From Sphingomonas sp. (GTDB lineage Bacteria > Pseudomonadota > Alphaproteobacteria > Sphingomonadales > Sphingomonadaceae), in contig NZ_QFOB01000006.1 in NCBI RefSeq assembly GCF_003248515.1, positions 346,483 to 410,482 of the forward strand: 64,000 bases of DNA, given 5' to 3'. A program made the translations under genes and the position numbers. A model generated the notes under the pieces. It made no database searches and was not told the DNA's origin. It saw nothing but the letters and a program-made list of their open reading frames with translations. This document shows positions 51,749 through 60,683 of this stretch, piece after piece (the stretch's first letter is position 1; the number at the start of each line of letters is the position of its first letter).

Positions 51749-53823
51749 GCATCTTCTCCCAACATGGCCTCAGCCTGCGCGACGATCGCCTCCACCGTGA
51801 AGCCGAAGCGCTTCTGCAGTTCCGGCAGCGGCGCGGACGCGCCGAACCGGTTCATGCCGATGATCCGGCCGCCATCGCCGATCCAGCGATGCCACCCCAT
51901 CTCGCCGGCCTGCTCCACCGCCAGCCTCCGGCGGATGGCGGGAGGAAGCACCGCGTCGCGATAGGCCTGGTTTTCCTGTTCGAAGCGATGCCAGCTCGGC
52001 ATGGAAACCACGCGCGAGCGGATGCCCCGCTGCGCAAGCTGCTCATGCGCATCCACCACAAGCGACAATTCGCTGCCTGTCGCGATCAGGATGATCTGCG
52101 CATCCTCACTGTCCGCCAGCACATAGGCGCCGCGCAGCAGCCCCTCCGCCGAACCGTAACGATCACGATCCAGCGTCGGCAGCGCCTGACGCGAGAGGAT
52201 GATCGCCGTGGGCATCCGCGTCTGATCCAGCGCCGCGCGCCACGCCCAGGCCGTCTCGTTGGCATCACCGGGACGGATTGTATCGAGGTCGGGAATGGCC
52301 CGCAGCGAAGCCAGATGTTCGATCGGCTGGTGCGTCGGCCCATCCTCGCCCACGCCGATCGAATCATGCGTGAACACGAAGATCGACGGGATGCGCATCA
52401 GCGCGGCCAGCCGTATCGGCGCGCGCATGTAATCGGAAAAGACGAGGAAGGTCGCGCCGAAGGCCCGCAGCCCGGACAGAGCGAGGCCGTTGACGATACC
52501 CCCCATCGCATGTTCGCGAACGCCGAAATGCAGGTTCGATCCCGCAGGCGAGCCGGGCTGGAAGCTGCCCTGATCCTTGATGAGCGTCTTGGTGGAAGGC
52601 GCAAGATCGGCCGAGCCGCCGACGAGGAAGGGGATCGCGGCGGCCGCGGCATTCAGCGCCTTGCCTCCGGCGTCGCGAGAGGCCACGCCCTTCGCATCCG
52701 GCTCGAAGGAAGGAAGCGCCGCCTCCCATCCTGCGGGCAGCGTGCCCGCGAACAGATGCTCCAGTTCGGCCGCCAGGGCTGGCTCCGCCGAGGCATAATC
52801 CGCCAGCAGCTTTTCCCATGCCTCCCGCAACGGCCCGGCGCGCCCGGCCATGTCCCCATGAAAAGCCTCGCGCGCGCCTGCCGGCACATGGAAAGGCTCG
52901 TCGGGCCATCCGTAAGTCTGGCGCGCGGAAGCGATCGCGGCGGCACCCAGCGGCTCGCCATGCGCCTTCTCGCTGCCCGCCTTGGAGCTGCCCCAGCCGA
53001 TGACCGACGTCACGATGATGAGCGTGGGTTTCTCGCGGCGGCTGCGGAAGGTGGCGAGCGCCTCGCCGAGCGCCGCCATGTCATTGGCATCGGCAACGTG
53101 CAGCACGTCCCAGCCATACGCCTCGAACCGCTTGGCGACATCCTCGGAGAAGGCGATATCCGTATCGCCTTCGATCGAGATGTGATTGCTGTCGTAGATC
53201 CAGCAGAGATTGGAAAGGGCGAGGTGCCCGGCCAGGCTCGCCGCCTCGCCCGAAACACCTTCCATCATGTCGCCGTCGCCGCACACGACATAGACGTCAT
53301 GATCGAAGAGCGTGAAATCCGGGCGGTTGTAACGCGCCGCCTGCCAGCGCTCGGCCATCGCCATGCCCACCGAATTGGAGCATCCGGCCCCCAGCGGCCC
53401 CGTCGTCGTCTCCACGCCGGTGGTATGACGATATTCCGGGTGACCGGGCGTGCGGGAATCAAGCTGGCGAAACGCCTTGATATCTTCCAGCGACACCGCC
53501 GGATGACCGGTCGGGGCGCCATCCGCTCCCACGTCCTGAACGCCCGCCACATGCAGCAGCGAATAGAGCAACATCGAGGCGTGGCCGGCGGAAAGCACGA
53601 AGCGATCGCGATTGGGCCAGAGCGGCGCGCGCGGATCGAAACGCAGGAATTTCGACCAGAGCGTATAAGCGACCGGCGCCAATGCCATCGCTGTGCCCGG
53701 ATGGCCGGACTTCGCCTGTTCCACCGCATCCATCGAAAGGGTGCGGATCGTGTTGACGATCAGGTCGGGCGCGATCGCGGCATCACCTTCGGGCGACACG
53801 CTGACGGTGAGGACGTTGCTCAT
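51745..53823 (-). CDS. tkt: Transketolase
   Basis: This 692-residue protein has three domains. The thiamine-diphosphate motif is GDGDMMEGVSGEA followed about 30 residues on by YDSNHISIEG. GPLGAGCSNSVGMA and the second-domain HFGVREHAMGG are family marks, and the active-site glutamate lies in the pyrimidine domain. It acts on xylulose-5-phosphate produced by the operon's xylulokinase. A stable hairpin separates it from xylose isomerase upstream, and it overlaps the transaldolase downstream. Confidence 0.96.
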   Translation of the reverse strand: MSNVLTVSVSPEGDAAIAPDLIVNTIRTLSMDAVEQAKSGHPGTAMALAPVAYTLWSKFLRFDPRAPLWPNRDRFVLSAGHASMLLYSLLHVAGVQDVGADGAPTGHPAVSLEDIKAFRQLDSRTPGHPEYRHTTGVETTTGPLGAGCSNSVGMAMAERWQAARYNRPDFTLFDHDVYVVCGDGDMMEGVSGEAASLAGHLALSNLCWIYDSNHISIEGDTDIAFSEDVAKRFEAYGWDVLHVADANDMAALGEALATFRSRREKPTLIIVTSVIGWGSSKAGSEKAHGEPLGAAAIASARQTYGWPDEPFHVPAGAREAFHGDMAGRAGPLREAWEKLLADYASAEPALAAELEHLFAGTLPAGWEAALPSFEPDAKGVASRDAGGKALNAAAAAIPFLVGGSADLAPSTKTLIKDQGSFQPGSPAGSNLHFGVREHAMGGIVNGLALSGLRAFGATFLVFSDYMRAPIRLAALMRIPSIFVFTHDSIGVGEDGPTHQPIEHLASLRAIPDLDTIRPGDANETAWAWRAALDQTRMPTAIILSRQALPTLDRDRYGSAEGLLRGAYVLADSEDAQIILIATGSELSLVVDAHEQLAQRGIRSRVVSMPSWHRFEQENQAYRDAVLPPAIRRRLAVEQAGEMGWHRWIGDGGRIIGMNRFGASAPLPELQKRFGFTVEAIVAQAEAMLGEDA

Positions 53824-53842
53824 GAATATCCCGTGACGGAGG

Positions 53843-53871
53843 GCGTCGCCCGGGGGATTTCCGGGCGACGC
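53843..53871 (-). other. Intercistronic hairpin between xylose isomerase and transketolase
   Basis: GCGTCGCCCGG and CCGGGCGACGC form a perfect 11-bp stem with a 7-base loop in the 54-bp gap. No T-run is present. It may stabilise the upstream mRNA part or mark a processing point. Confidence 0.5.
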
Positions 53872-53877
53872 GCCGTT

Positions 53878-55203
53878 TCAGATGAAGCGGTTGATGAGGT
53901 TTTCGAGCCGCTCCTGCTTGCCCGATTTCGGGGCCGGGCGCAGATCCCGCGCGATGGCGAGATCGGCGATGTCGGCGAGCGAGGTGGCGGGCGCATGCAC
54001 GAGCTGGCCCAGTTCGCCCGTCCAGCCGGCGTAGCGCTCGGCCCGGAACGCATCGAGCCGCCCGTCCTCGATCAGCGCGGCCGCGTTCAGCAGGCCGCGC
54101 GCGACGACATCGATCGCGCCGACATGGCCGTGGAAGAGATCCTCCGCATCCACGCTCTGGCGACGCACCTTGGAATCGAAATTGAAGCCACCATCGGTAA
54201 AGCCACCCGCGCGGATCACCTCGATCAGCGCCAGCGTCAGTTCCTCCACCGAATTGGGAAACTGATCCGTATCCCAGCCATTCTGGTGATCGCCGCGATT
54301 GGCATCGATCGATCCGAAGATGCCGAGCGTCGTCGCCATCGCCAGTTCGTGCTCGAACGTGTGGCCCGAAAGCGTCGCGTGGTTGGCCTCGATATTGACC
54401 TTGACCTCATTCTCCAGGCCATAGCGCTTCAGGAAGCCGTAGACCGTCGCCGTATCGAAATCATATTGATGCTTGGTCGGCTCGTGCGGCTTCGGTTCGA
54501 TCAGGATCGTGCCCTTGAAGCCGATCTTGTGCTTGTGCTCGACGACGAGCGACAGGAAGCGCCCGAAATTGTCCAGCTCGCGGCCCAGATTGGTGTTGAG
54601 CAGCGTCTCATAGCCCTCACGGCCGCCCCACAGCACATAGCCGGATCCGCCAAGCCGGTGCGTGGCATCCAGTGCGCCGCGCACCTGCATCGCGCCGAAC
54701 GCATAGACTTCCGGATCGGGATTGGTGGCGCCGCCCGCCGCGAAGCGCGGATGGCTGAACAGGTTCGCCGTGCCCCACAGCAGCTTGCGGCCATGCTTCT
54801 GCTGCAGTTCCTCCAGATGATCCACCGCATCCGCGAGGTGCGCCATATGCTCGGCGGCCGTGTTGGCCGGCTCCATCACATCGACATCGTGGAAGCAGTA
54901 GAAGGGCACGTCGAGCTTCTCGACGAAGGAGAGCGCATTGGCGCGCTTGGATGCGGCCGCCTTCGCATCCGCCGGGCCGGACAGCCAGGGCCGCTGGAAC
55001 GTGCCGGCGCCGAAGATGTCGTTACCCGGCCAGCAGAAGGTGTGCCACATGCACACCGCGAAGCGCAGATGATCCTCCATCCGCTTGCCCAGGACCACGC
55101 GATCCTTGTCATAATAGCGATAGCTCAGTTCGCTCGTGGCCTCCGGACCAGCATAAGTGATCTTGTCGAAGCTGGCGAAATAGTCGGCCGAGATGTCTGT
55201 CAT
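53878..55203 (-). CDS. xylA: Xylose isomerase
   Basis: This 441-residue protein has the long-type (class II) length. Active-site landmarks are His and Asp in FHDVDVMEP, Glu and Lys in IEPKPHEPTKHQ, Glu and His in NIEANHATLSGH, and metal aspartates in GSIDANRGD, GWDTDQFP and FDSK. It converts D-xylose to D-xylulose using Mg or Mn. The ATG at 55203 with GAGG ahead is chosen over one four codons earlier. It is 8 bp downstream of xylulokinase. Confidence 0.97.
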   Translation of the reverse strand: MTDISADYFASFDKITYAGPEATSELSYRYYDKDRVVLGKRMEDHLRFAVCMWHTFCWPGNDIFGAGTFQRPWLSGPADAKAAASKRANALSFVEKLDVPFYCFHDVDVMEPANTAAEHMAHLADAVDHLEELQQKHGRKLLWGTANLFSHPRFAAGGATNPDPEVYAFGAMQVRGALDATHRLGGSGYVLWGGREGYETLLNTNLGRELDNFGRFLSLVVEHKHKIGFKGTILIEPKPHEPTKHQYDFDTATVYGFLKRYGLENEVKVNIEANHATLSGHTFEHELAMATTLGIFGSIDANRGDHQNGWDTDQFPNSVEELTLALIEVIRAGGFTDGGFNFDSKVRRQSVDAEDLFHGHVGAIDVVARGLLNAAALIEDGRLDAFRAERYAGWTGELGQLVHAPATSLADIADLAIARDLRPAPKSGKQERLENLINRFI

Positions 55204-55211
55204 GGGAAGCC

Positions 55212-56654
55212 TCAAAAGTCCTTGATGTGAGAATAGCCCTTGCCGAAGAGCTCGCGCTTGCGGGCCAGCTTTTCGGCGATTTCGGGATCCGGCTCGATGC
55301 GGGACGAAACATGCGGACGAACGCAGATCTCCGCCGGCGAAACCCGCTCCGCATGGCTCTGCGCGAGGCGCGCCGCGCCCAGCGCGGGGCCAACCTCGCC
55401 ACCGCTGAGATAGACGAGCGGCGTTTCCAGCGCGGCCGCGATGATGCGCCCCCAGTAAGAGGATCGCGCGCCCCCGCCGATGACGGCCAGCTCGCGGACA
55501 TCGGCGCCCGCATTCTTCAGCACGCGCAGGCCATCCGCCAATCCGAACGCCACACCTTCCAGCACCGCCCGGGCGAGCGCCGGGCCGTCAGTGTCATTCT
55601 CGAGGTGCAGGAAGGCGCCCCGCACGCGGGAATCGTTGTGCGGAGTCCGCTCCCCCGAAAGATAGGGAAGAAACAGGGCGTCGGTGCCCCCCGGCCCCAC
55701 CGTCTCCGCACGGGCGAAGAGTTCGGCCGGCCCGGAAACGCCGGTCAGGCGCGCAACCCAGTCGATGCAGGACGCGGCACTCAAGTGGACGGCCATCTGG
55801 TGCCAGGTATCCGGAATGGCGTGGCAGAAAGCATGAACCGCCTCGGCCGGGTTGGGACTGAAGCGATCATTGGCGACGAAGATCACGCCCGACGTTCCGA
55901 GCGAGAGCAGCGCATCGCCATTCCGGACGACGCCGACACCGACGGCGCCCGCCGCATTGTCCCCGCCCCCGCCGACGACCGGGACGATGCCCATGCCCCA
56001 CGCCTCGGCGACCGACGCGCGCAGCACGCCCGTCGCCTCATTGCCCTCGTACAATGCCGGCATGTGCGAAGTGTCGAGGCCGCAGGCGGCGAGCAACTCC
56101 GGGCTCCAGGCGCGCGCGGCCGTATCCAGCCAGATCGTGCCCGCCGCATCCGACATGTCCGTCGCCCGCTCGCCCGTCATCTGGAGGCGAACGAAATCCT
56201 TCGGCAGCAAGATGGTGCGCGTCCGCGCGAAGATTTCCGGCTCGTGCTTCGCCACCCACAGCAGCTTGGGCGCGGTGAATCCGGGCATCGCGATATTGCC
56301 GGAAATCTCGCGAAGCGCGGGAACCCGTTCTTCCAGTTCGGCGCATTCGGCGAAGCTGCGGCCGTCATTCCAGAGGATGCAGGGGCGCAGCGGCCGATCC
56401 TGCTCGTCCAGCAAGGTCGCCCCGTGCATCTGCCCGGCAAGCCCGATCGCGCGCACCGATCGGCGCAATGCCGGATCGATCGCGCGCACGGCGGCCTCTG
56501 TCGCCTGCCACCAGGAATCCGGGCTCTGTTCCGACCAGAGATCGTGCGGACGCGATACGGTGATGCCCGCCGTGCCCTGCCCCGCCACAAGGCCCTGATC
56601 GTCGATGACGACCGCCTTCACGCCGGACGTGCCGATGTCGATACCAAGGAACAC
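55212..56654 (-). CDS. xylB: Xylulokinase (FGGY kinase)
   Basis: This 480-residue protein opens with FLGIDIGTSGVKAVVID, the first phosphate-binding loop. It has the catalytic-base region IGLAGQMHGATL and the C-terminal FGGY element ELAVIGGGARSSYW. It phosphorylates D-xylulose with ATP. GTG start at 56654, 17 bp after the GH43 stop. The order GH43-kinase-isomerase-transketolase-transaldolase-porter makes a complete isomerase-type xylose operon. Confidence 0.95.
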   Translation of the reverse strand: MFLGIDIGTSGVKAVVIDDQGLVAGQGTAGITVSRPHDLWSEQSPDSWWQATEAAVRAIDPALRRSVRAIGLAGQMHGATLLDEQDRPLRPCILWNDGRSFAECAELEERVPALREISGNIAMPGFTAPKLLWVAKHEPEIFARTRTILLPKDFVRLQMTGERATDMSDAAGTIWLDTAARAWSPELLAACGLDTSHMPALYEGNEATGVLRASVAEAWGMGIVPVVGGGGDNAAGAVGVGVVRNGDALLSLGTSGVIFVANDRFSPNPAEAVHAFCHAIPDTWHQMAVHLSAASCIDWVARLTGVSGPAELFARAETVGPGGTDALFLPYLSGERTPHNDSRVRGAFLHLENDTDGPALARAVLEGVAFGLADGLRVLKNAGADVRELAVIGGGARSSYWGRIIAAALETPLVYLSGGEVGPALGAARLAQSHAERVSPAEICVRPHVSSRIEPDPEIAEKLARKRELFGKGYSHIKDF

Positions 56655-56671
56655 CTACTACGCTCCGTTTC

Positions 56672-58321
56672 TCATTTGCTGTGATAGAAGGGGCCGATGA
56701 CCGTGCCGACGAAGCCGCCGGCCCGCTGTGTGCTCAGAAAGCCGGCATCGACGCCGCTTTTCAGGCTATGCGCCTGCCCGTCGACATCATAGTCGAACGA
56801 TATCGTGCCGCCATTGATATGGATGGCGAGCCCGATCGGCTTGTCGGTATGCACCGGTGCACGGGCGACAATGGTATCAGCATCGGCCTTGTCGCGCACG
56901 GAGAGCAGGATCTCGTCCTGCCCGCCTTCCCGGCTGATGCCGAAGAAAAGCAGCGACTGATCGTTCTGGATGGCGACGAGACCCGCCTGATCGCCATCCT
57001 TCGATGGCCGGAAACGCAGCGTGGTCGAAACGTCCGCAATCGCATGTTCCTGCCGCCGGCCGATGAAGGACGGCACGCCGGACACGTCCCCCAGCGCCGC
57101 GCCGGATGTAAGGACGAGCGCGCCCTTTTCGAGCCGATAGAAAGGCGCCTTCGGCGTGCGAATGCCGATCCACTCGACCGGCAGCGTCTTGCGATCGAAC
57201 GTCTCGCGATAGCCATAATCCCCGCTCGTCGGCAGCGGCGCGGCCGAAGCGGGCAGATCGGGCGCCTTCGCGGCATAGGGAATGACCTGTCCGGCGGGCA
57301 GTATCTCCGGCCATCCATTCTTCCACGTCACCGGAAGCAGGAAGGTTTCCCGGCCGATATTATACTCGCCGCCGCGATAAGGGCGGGTCGCGAGGAAGCT
57401 CGCCCACCAGTCGCCCTTCTGGGTCTTCACCATCATGGCATGGCCGGCGGACGTCACCGGATGCGCGCGATCCGCCGGCAGATTGCGCTGCGTCAGGATC
57501 GGATTGGCCGCATAAGGCTCATACGGGCCATCGATCTTGGCGGATCGGAATACCACTTCCGAATGTGCATCGCCCGTGCCGCCCTGCGCCGCGATCAGAT
57601 AATAATGATCGTCGTGCCGGAAGATATGAGGCCCTTCGATCCAGATCGGCTTGTCCGCCAGGCTGGTGCCGCCATTCACGATCTGCCGGCGCGGGCCGAC
57701 CATCTTGCGCGCCTTCCAGTCGAATTCCTGGAGCCAGATCGCGCGATGGCCATCATAACGGGGCGGCTCGGCCGGTGCATCATTGTGGACGATATAGGCG
57801 CGATCCCCTTCCCAGGTGATGGACGGATCGATGCCGCCGAAATCGAGCCAGACCGGATCCGACCAGGGGCCTGCCGGATCCCGGGCGGTAATCACGAAAT
57901 TGCCGCCGCAGCCCACGCAGGTGTTGACGATATAATAGGTGCCGTCGTGGAAGGAGATATCGGGCGCGAACACGCCTTCCGAAACCTTCCTGTTCGAAAA
58001 ATCCAGCTGGGTCGGGCGATCGATCGCGTTGCCGATCTGGGTCCAGTGAACCAGATCCTTCGAGCGGAAGATCGGGATGCCGGGAAAATGGGAGAAGCTG
58101 GAATTGATCAGCAGATAATCGTCGCCCACGCGGACGAGCGATGGATCCGGATGATAGCCCGCCAATATGGGATTGAGATATTCGCCCGGCCCGGCCTTCA
58201 CGCCCTCGATCGATCGGCCTGCATACCGGAAATCTTCGAAGCGCGGGCTTTCGGCCGCGGCACGCTGCGCCCCCGCCAGGGCCAGCCCGGCGATGAGCAT
58301 CGAGGCGAAACGCCGCTTCAC
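56672..58321 (-). CDS. Exported GH43 arabinofuranosidase/xylosidase, first gene of the xyl operon
   Basis: This 549-residue protein reads from GTG 58321 (GGGGG eight bases ahead), giving the signal peptide KRRFASMLIAGLALAGAQR. The propeller has YHPDPSLVRVGDD (base Asp), GIDPSITWEGDR and WIEGPHIFR (acid Glu). A C-terminal jelly-roll with QAGLVAIQNDQSL follows. The layout suits GH43 subfamily 12-like arabinofuranosidases or xylosidases. The frame continues upstream to 58561, but that stretch reads as non-natural sequence and includes a 24-bp palindrome and an operator, so I treat it as a leader of about 190 bp. Confidence 0.88.
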   Translation of the reverse strand: MKRRFASMLIAGLALAGAQRAAAESPRFEDFRYAGRSIEGVKAGPGEYLNPILAGYHPDPSLVRVGDDYLLINSSFSHFPGIPIFRSKDLVHWTQIGNAIDRPTQLDFSNRKVSEGVFAPDISFHDGTYYIVNTCVGCGGNFVITARDPAGPWSDPVWLDFGGIDPSITWEGDRAYIVHNDAPAEPPRYDGHRAIWLQEFDWKARKMVGPRRQIVNGGTSLADKPIWIEGPHIFRHDDHYYLIAAQGGTGDAHSEVVFRSAKIDGPYEPYAANPILTQRNLPADRAHPVTSAGHAMMVKTQKGDWWASFLATRPYRGGEYNIGRETFLLPVTWKNGWPEILPAGQVIPYAAKAPDLPASAAPLPTSGDYGYRETFDRKTLPVEWIGIRTPKAPFYRLEKGALVLTSGAALGDVSGVPSFIGRRQEHAIADVSTTLRFRPSKDGDQAGLVAIQNDQSLLFFGISREGGQDEILLSVRDKADADTIVARAPVHTDKPIGLAIHINGGTISFDYDVDGQAHSLKSGVDAGFLSTQRAGGFVGTVIGPFYHSK

Positions 58322-58367
58322 GAAGAAGCCCCCGGCGGAAGCACCGCGCACATCGGCGCGGGCAACT

Positions 58368-58391
58368 TTCGAACGCGCGCGCGCGTTCGAA
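58368..58391. repeat. Perfect 24-bp palindrome in the xyl operon leader
   Basis: TTCGAACGCGCG is followed at once by its reverse complement. The centre is alternating CG. In RNA it could fold only as a tight hairpin; in DNA it could be a protein-binding or cruciform site. It lies 47 bp upstream of the GH43 start chosen here. Confidence 0.7.
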
Positions 58392-58513
58392 CGGATTGCC
58401 GCTCCCCCGCTTCCAATGTCATCCTGAAGGGGCACCGGAGGCGAATCGCATTTCTCGCTGGAGACCTGAACAAAGACCTCTCGCATCAAACCTCGCCTAG
58501 CAATCGTCGGAGA

Positions 58514-58524
58514 TTGTCTGAGTA
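58514..58524 (+). promoter_or_regulatory. Regulon-B operator of the xyl operon
   Basis: TTGTCTGAGTA is one base from TTGTCTGAGTT at 37759. It lies about 190 bp upstream of the GH43-xylulokinase-isomerase operon start. Confidence 0.55.
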
Positions 58525-58599
58525 TTAATGGCTGGCTGGCCCAAGCCCCAGCCTGAGTCAACCTGACAAACCCGAGAATCGCCTTCTTGCACGATTATA

Positions 58600-58610
58600 T
58601 GTCTGAGTTT
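58600..58610 (+). promoter_or_regulatory. Regulon-B operator of the third GH43 gene
   Basis: ATGTCTGAGTT follows GATTAT, a plausible -10 region, 59 bp before the GH43 start. It is identical to the sites at 37984 and 63578 read on the other strand. Confidence 0.65.
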
Positions 58611-58669
58611 ACGAGCTTGGTCGAGACGGTCGTGCCGCTTTTTCGGTCGCCGCCGCGATGGAGAGAAAG

Positions 58670-59758
58670 ATGCAAGGAAAGTGGCTCGCAACCGTCATCG
58701 GCCTGGGCCTGCTCGGTTCGACGGCAGCCTATTGCGCCGGCGCCGAGGGCGGCACGAAGACGCCCGTCCCCTCCGACAGCAGCAAATTCCGCACGCAACC
58801 GCTCGTCCCCTCGATGTTTTTCGCGGATCCGTCTGCGCATGTCTTCAACGGCAAGGTCTATGTCTATCCGTCGCACGACATTCCCAACGACGCGCCCAAT
58901 GACGATCTGGGCAGCCAATATGGCATGCGCGACTATCGCGTGCTCACGATGGATCGTCCGGGCGGCAAGGTAACGGTCAACGGCGTCGCGCTGGATGTGT
59001 CGCAGGTGCCGTGGGCCAAGCAGCAGATGTGGGCGCCCGATGCCGCCTACAAGAATGGCATCTATTATCTCTATTTCCCCGCGCGGGATCATGACAACGT
59101 CTTCCGGATCGGAGTCGCGACGTCGCGATCGCCCATCGGCCCCTTCAAGGCCGAACCCAAGCCGATCGAAGGCAGCTTCAGCATCGATCCGGCCGTCTTC
59201 ATGGACGATGACGGGCAGGCCTATATGTATTTCGGCGGCATCTGGGGCGGGCAGCTCCAGCGCTGGGCCACCGGATCCTACAACGCCGCCGCAGGCGACA
59301 CGGATCTGAAGACCGACGACAAGCCGGCCCTCTCCGCCAAGGTCGTCAAATTGTCCTCCGACATGAAGCAGTTCGCCGAAAACCCGCGCGATGCCGTGAT
59401 CGTGGACGAAAAGGGCGCGCCCCTCCTCGGAGGCGATCATGACCGCCGCTTTTTCGAAGGATCCTGGATGTTCAAGCGGAACGGGGTCTATTATTTCCTC
59501 TATTCCACCGGGGACACGCACCTGATCGCCTATGCGACCGGAAAGACGCCCTACGGGCCGTTCACCTATCGCGGAACCGTGCTGAAGCCGGTACAGGGAT
59601 GGACGTCGCACGTATCGACGATCAATCAGGGCGGCTCGTGGTATCTCTTCTACCACGATACCCAGCTTTCCAACGTGAACAGCCTGCGCAGCGCGAAGGT
59701 GATCCCGCTGGAATTCGAAGGCGACGGCAGCATCCGCACCATCGATCCGTTCAAATAA
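58670..59758 (+). CDS. Exported GH43 family glycosidase
   Basis: This 362-residue protein has a signal peptide (LATVIGLGLLGSTAAYCAGA). Single-domain propeller landmarks are FFADPSAHVFNGK (base Asp), SIDPAVFMDDDGQ (second Asp) and FEGSWMFKRNG (acid Glu). No C-terminal sandwich is present, which separates it from the other two GH43 proteins here. It is probably an arabinofuranosidase or xylosidase on arabinoxylan oligomers. The ATG at 58670 follows GGAGAGAAAG; an ATG four codons earlier is the alternative. Confidence 0.88.
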   Translation: MQGKWLATVIGLGLLGSTAAYCAGAEGGTKTPVPSDSSKFRTQPLVPSMFFADPSAHVFNGKVYVYPSHDIPNDAPNDDLGSQYGMRDYRVLTMDRPGGKVTVNGVALDVSQVPWAKQQMWAPDAAYKNGIYYLYFPARDHDNVFRIGVATSRSPIGPFKAEPKPIEGSFSIDPAVFMDDDGQAYMYFGGIWGGQLQRWATGSYNAAAGDTDLKTDDKPALSAKVVKLSSDMKQFAENPRDAVIVDEKGAPLLGGDHDRRFFEGSWMFKRNGVYYFLYSTGDTHLIAYATGKTPYGPFTYRGTVLKPVQGWTSHVSTINQGGSWYLFYHDTQLSNVNSLRSAKVIPLEFEGDGSIRTIDPFK

Positions 59759-59768
59759 CAGGGATCGC

Positions 59769-59794
59769 CGGGGGCGGACCTGCGGCCGCCCCCG
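59769..59794. terminator. Hairpin between GH43 and the convergent regulator gene
   Basis: CGGGGGCGG pairs with CCGCCCCCG across an 8-base loop in the 42-bp convergent gap; it is probably bidirectional. Confidence 0.6.
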
Positions 59795-59800
59795 TGCAAT

Positions 59801-60520
59801 TCAGATGAGCGCCTCTTCGCACGCCAGATCTACGAGACGCTTCATGGCGGCATGCGCGCCAAAAACGTCAGACGCGGCGATCGCCTCATAGACATCCCGG
59901 TGATCGGGAACGGCGTCGCGGCGAAGGCGATCCCAACGCGATTTATAGGCCGTGGTGGCGGTCACGGCGGCACCGATCCCGCTCGAAAGGGAGGTGAGGA
60001 AGAGATTGCCGGCAGCCTCGATCAGAGCGGCATGAAAATCCTGATCTGCGCGGCGCCCCTCGACATTGGTGAGCTTGAACCGGTCCATCCGCTCAAGCGC
60101 CTCGCGCATCTTCTCCAGCCCGGCAGGCGTCCGCCTTTCAGCCGCAAGCGCCGCGATGCGCGGCTCCACGATGCGCCGCAGCTCGAAGATTTGCAGCACG
60201 ACATCATGGGTCGGATTCTCCTCGAAGACCCAGGCCAGAACGTCCGGATCCAGCAGATGCCAGCTGGATGGCTGGCTGACCCTGGTGCCCGCCTTCGGGC
60301 GCGATTCCACCAGCCCCTTCGCGTTCAGGATCCGCACGGCTTCCCGATAGGCGGTGCGCGAAACCTTGAGACGTTCGCTGGCGGCGATTTCACCTTCGAG
60401 GAGCGCGCCGGGCGATAATTGCCCGCTGACAATGGCCATTCCCAGATTCTTGGCGATGCCGCCCGGAATGCGAGTTTTCTTTCCGCCCGCGCCTGCCGGA
60501 GACGACACTTCTTTTGCCAT
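59801..60520 (-). CDS. GntR-family transcriptional regulator, FCD subfamily (candidate regulon-B regulator)
   Basis: This 239-residue protein has a winged helix at about residues 18-85 (LKVSRTAYREAVRILNAKGLVESRPKAG contains the recognition helix; key residues S-R-T-A-Y-R-E). A C-terminal FCD domain includes DFHAALIEAAGN. The ATG at 60520 follows AGGAG. It sits between the xyl operon, the third GH43 gene and the oxidative xylose operon, and is the only regulator seen in that half of the window. It is therefore the best candidate to read ATGTCTGACAT, which has the GT-N-AC core expected for this family. No regulon-B site precedes its own gene. Confidence 0.88.
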   Translation of the reverse strand: MAKEVSSPAGAGGKKTRIPGGIAKNLGMAIVSGQLSPGALLEGEIAASERLKVSRTAYREAVRILNAKGLVESRPKAGTRVSQPSSWHLLDPDVLAWVFEENPTHDVVLQIFELRRIVEPRIAALAAERRTPAGLEKMREALERMDRFKLTNVEGRRADQDFHAALIEAAGNLFLTSLSSGIGAAVTATTAYKSRWDRLRRDAVPDHRDVYEAIAASDVFGAHAAMKRLVDLACEEALI

Positions 60521-60537
60521 GCCCGCTCCTAGCTTAT

Positions 60538-60550
60538 CGTTTCGGAAACG
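60538..60550. promoter_or_regulatory. Inverted repeat before the regulator gene
   Basis: CGTTTC-G-GAAACG is a 13-bp inverted repeat 18 bp upstream of the regulator start. It differs from both operator types in the window and may be bound by another factor. Confidence 0.35.
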
Positions 60551-60683
60551 CCAAACCCGCACCTTCGGCCGGGCGAGCATCGTCGATCGGCACGGGCGGA
60601 GGCATTTCGCCCCACAAATCCCCGCTAACCGACGCGCACTTTACCCGTCTCGCGAGCGGACTGGATCACACTCCTCCGTCCGA

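Larger units (their letters stand above)
58322..58669. other. Divergent regulatory region between two GH43 genes
   Basis: This 348-bp gap contains regulon-B sites at 58514-58524 and 58600-58610, one for each direction. A perfect 24-bp palindrome at 58368-58391 would lie in the leader of the xyl operon mRNA. Confidence 0.6.

Noticed and set aside
51889..55230. 1113-codon open frame opposite transketolase and xylose isomerase
   Set aside because: It spans two well-recognised enzymes on the other strand and resembles no protein family.
58322..58561. N-terminal extension of the exported GH43
   Set aside because: The extra 80 residues precede a normal signal peptide and cover an operator and a 24-bp palindrome, so they read as leader DNA.
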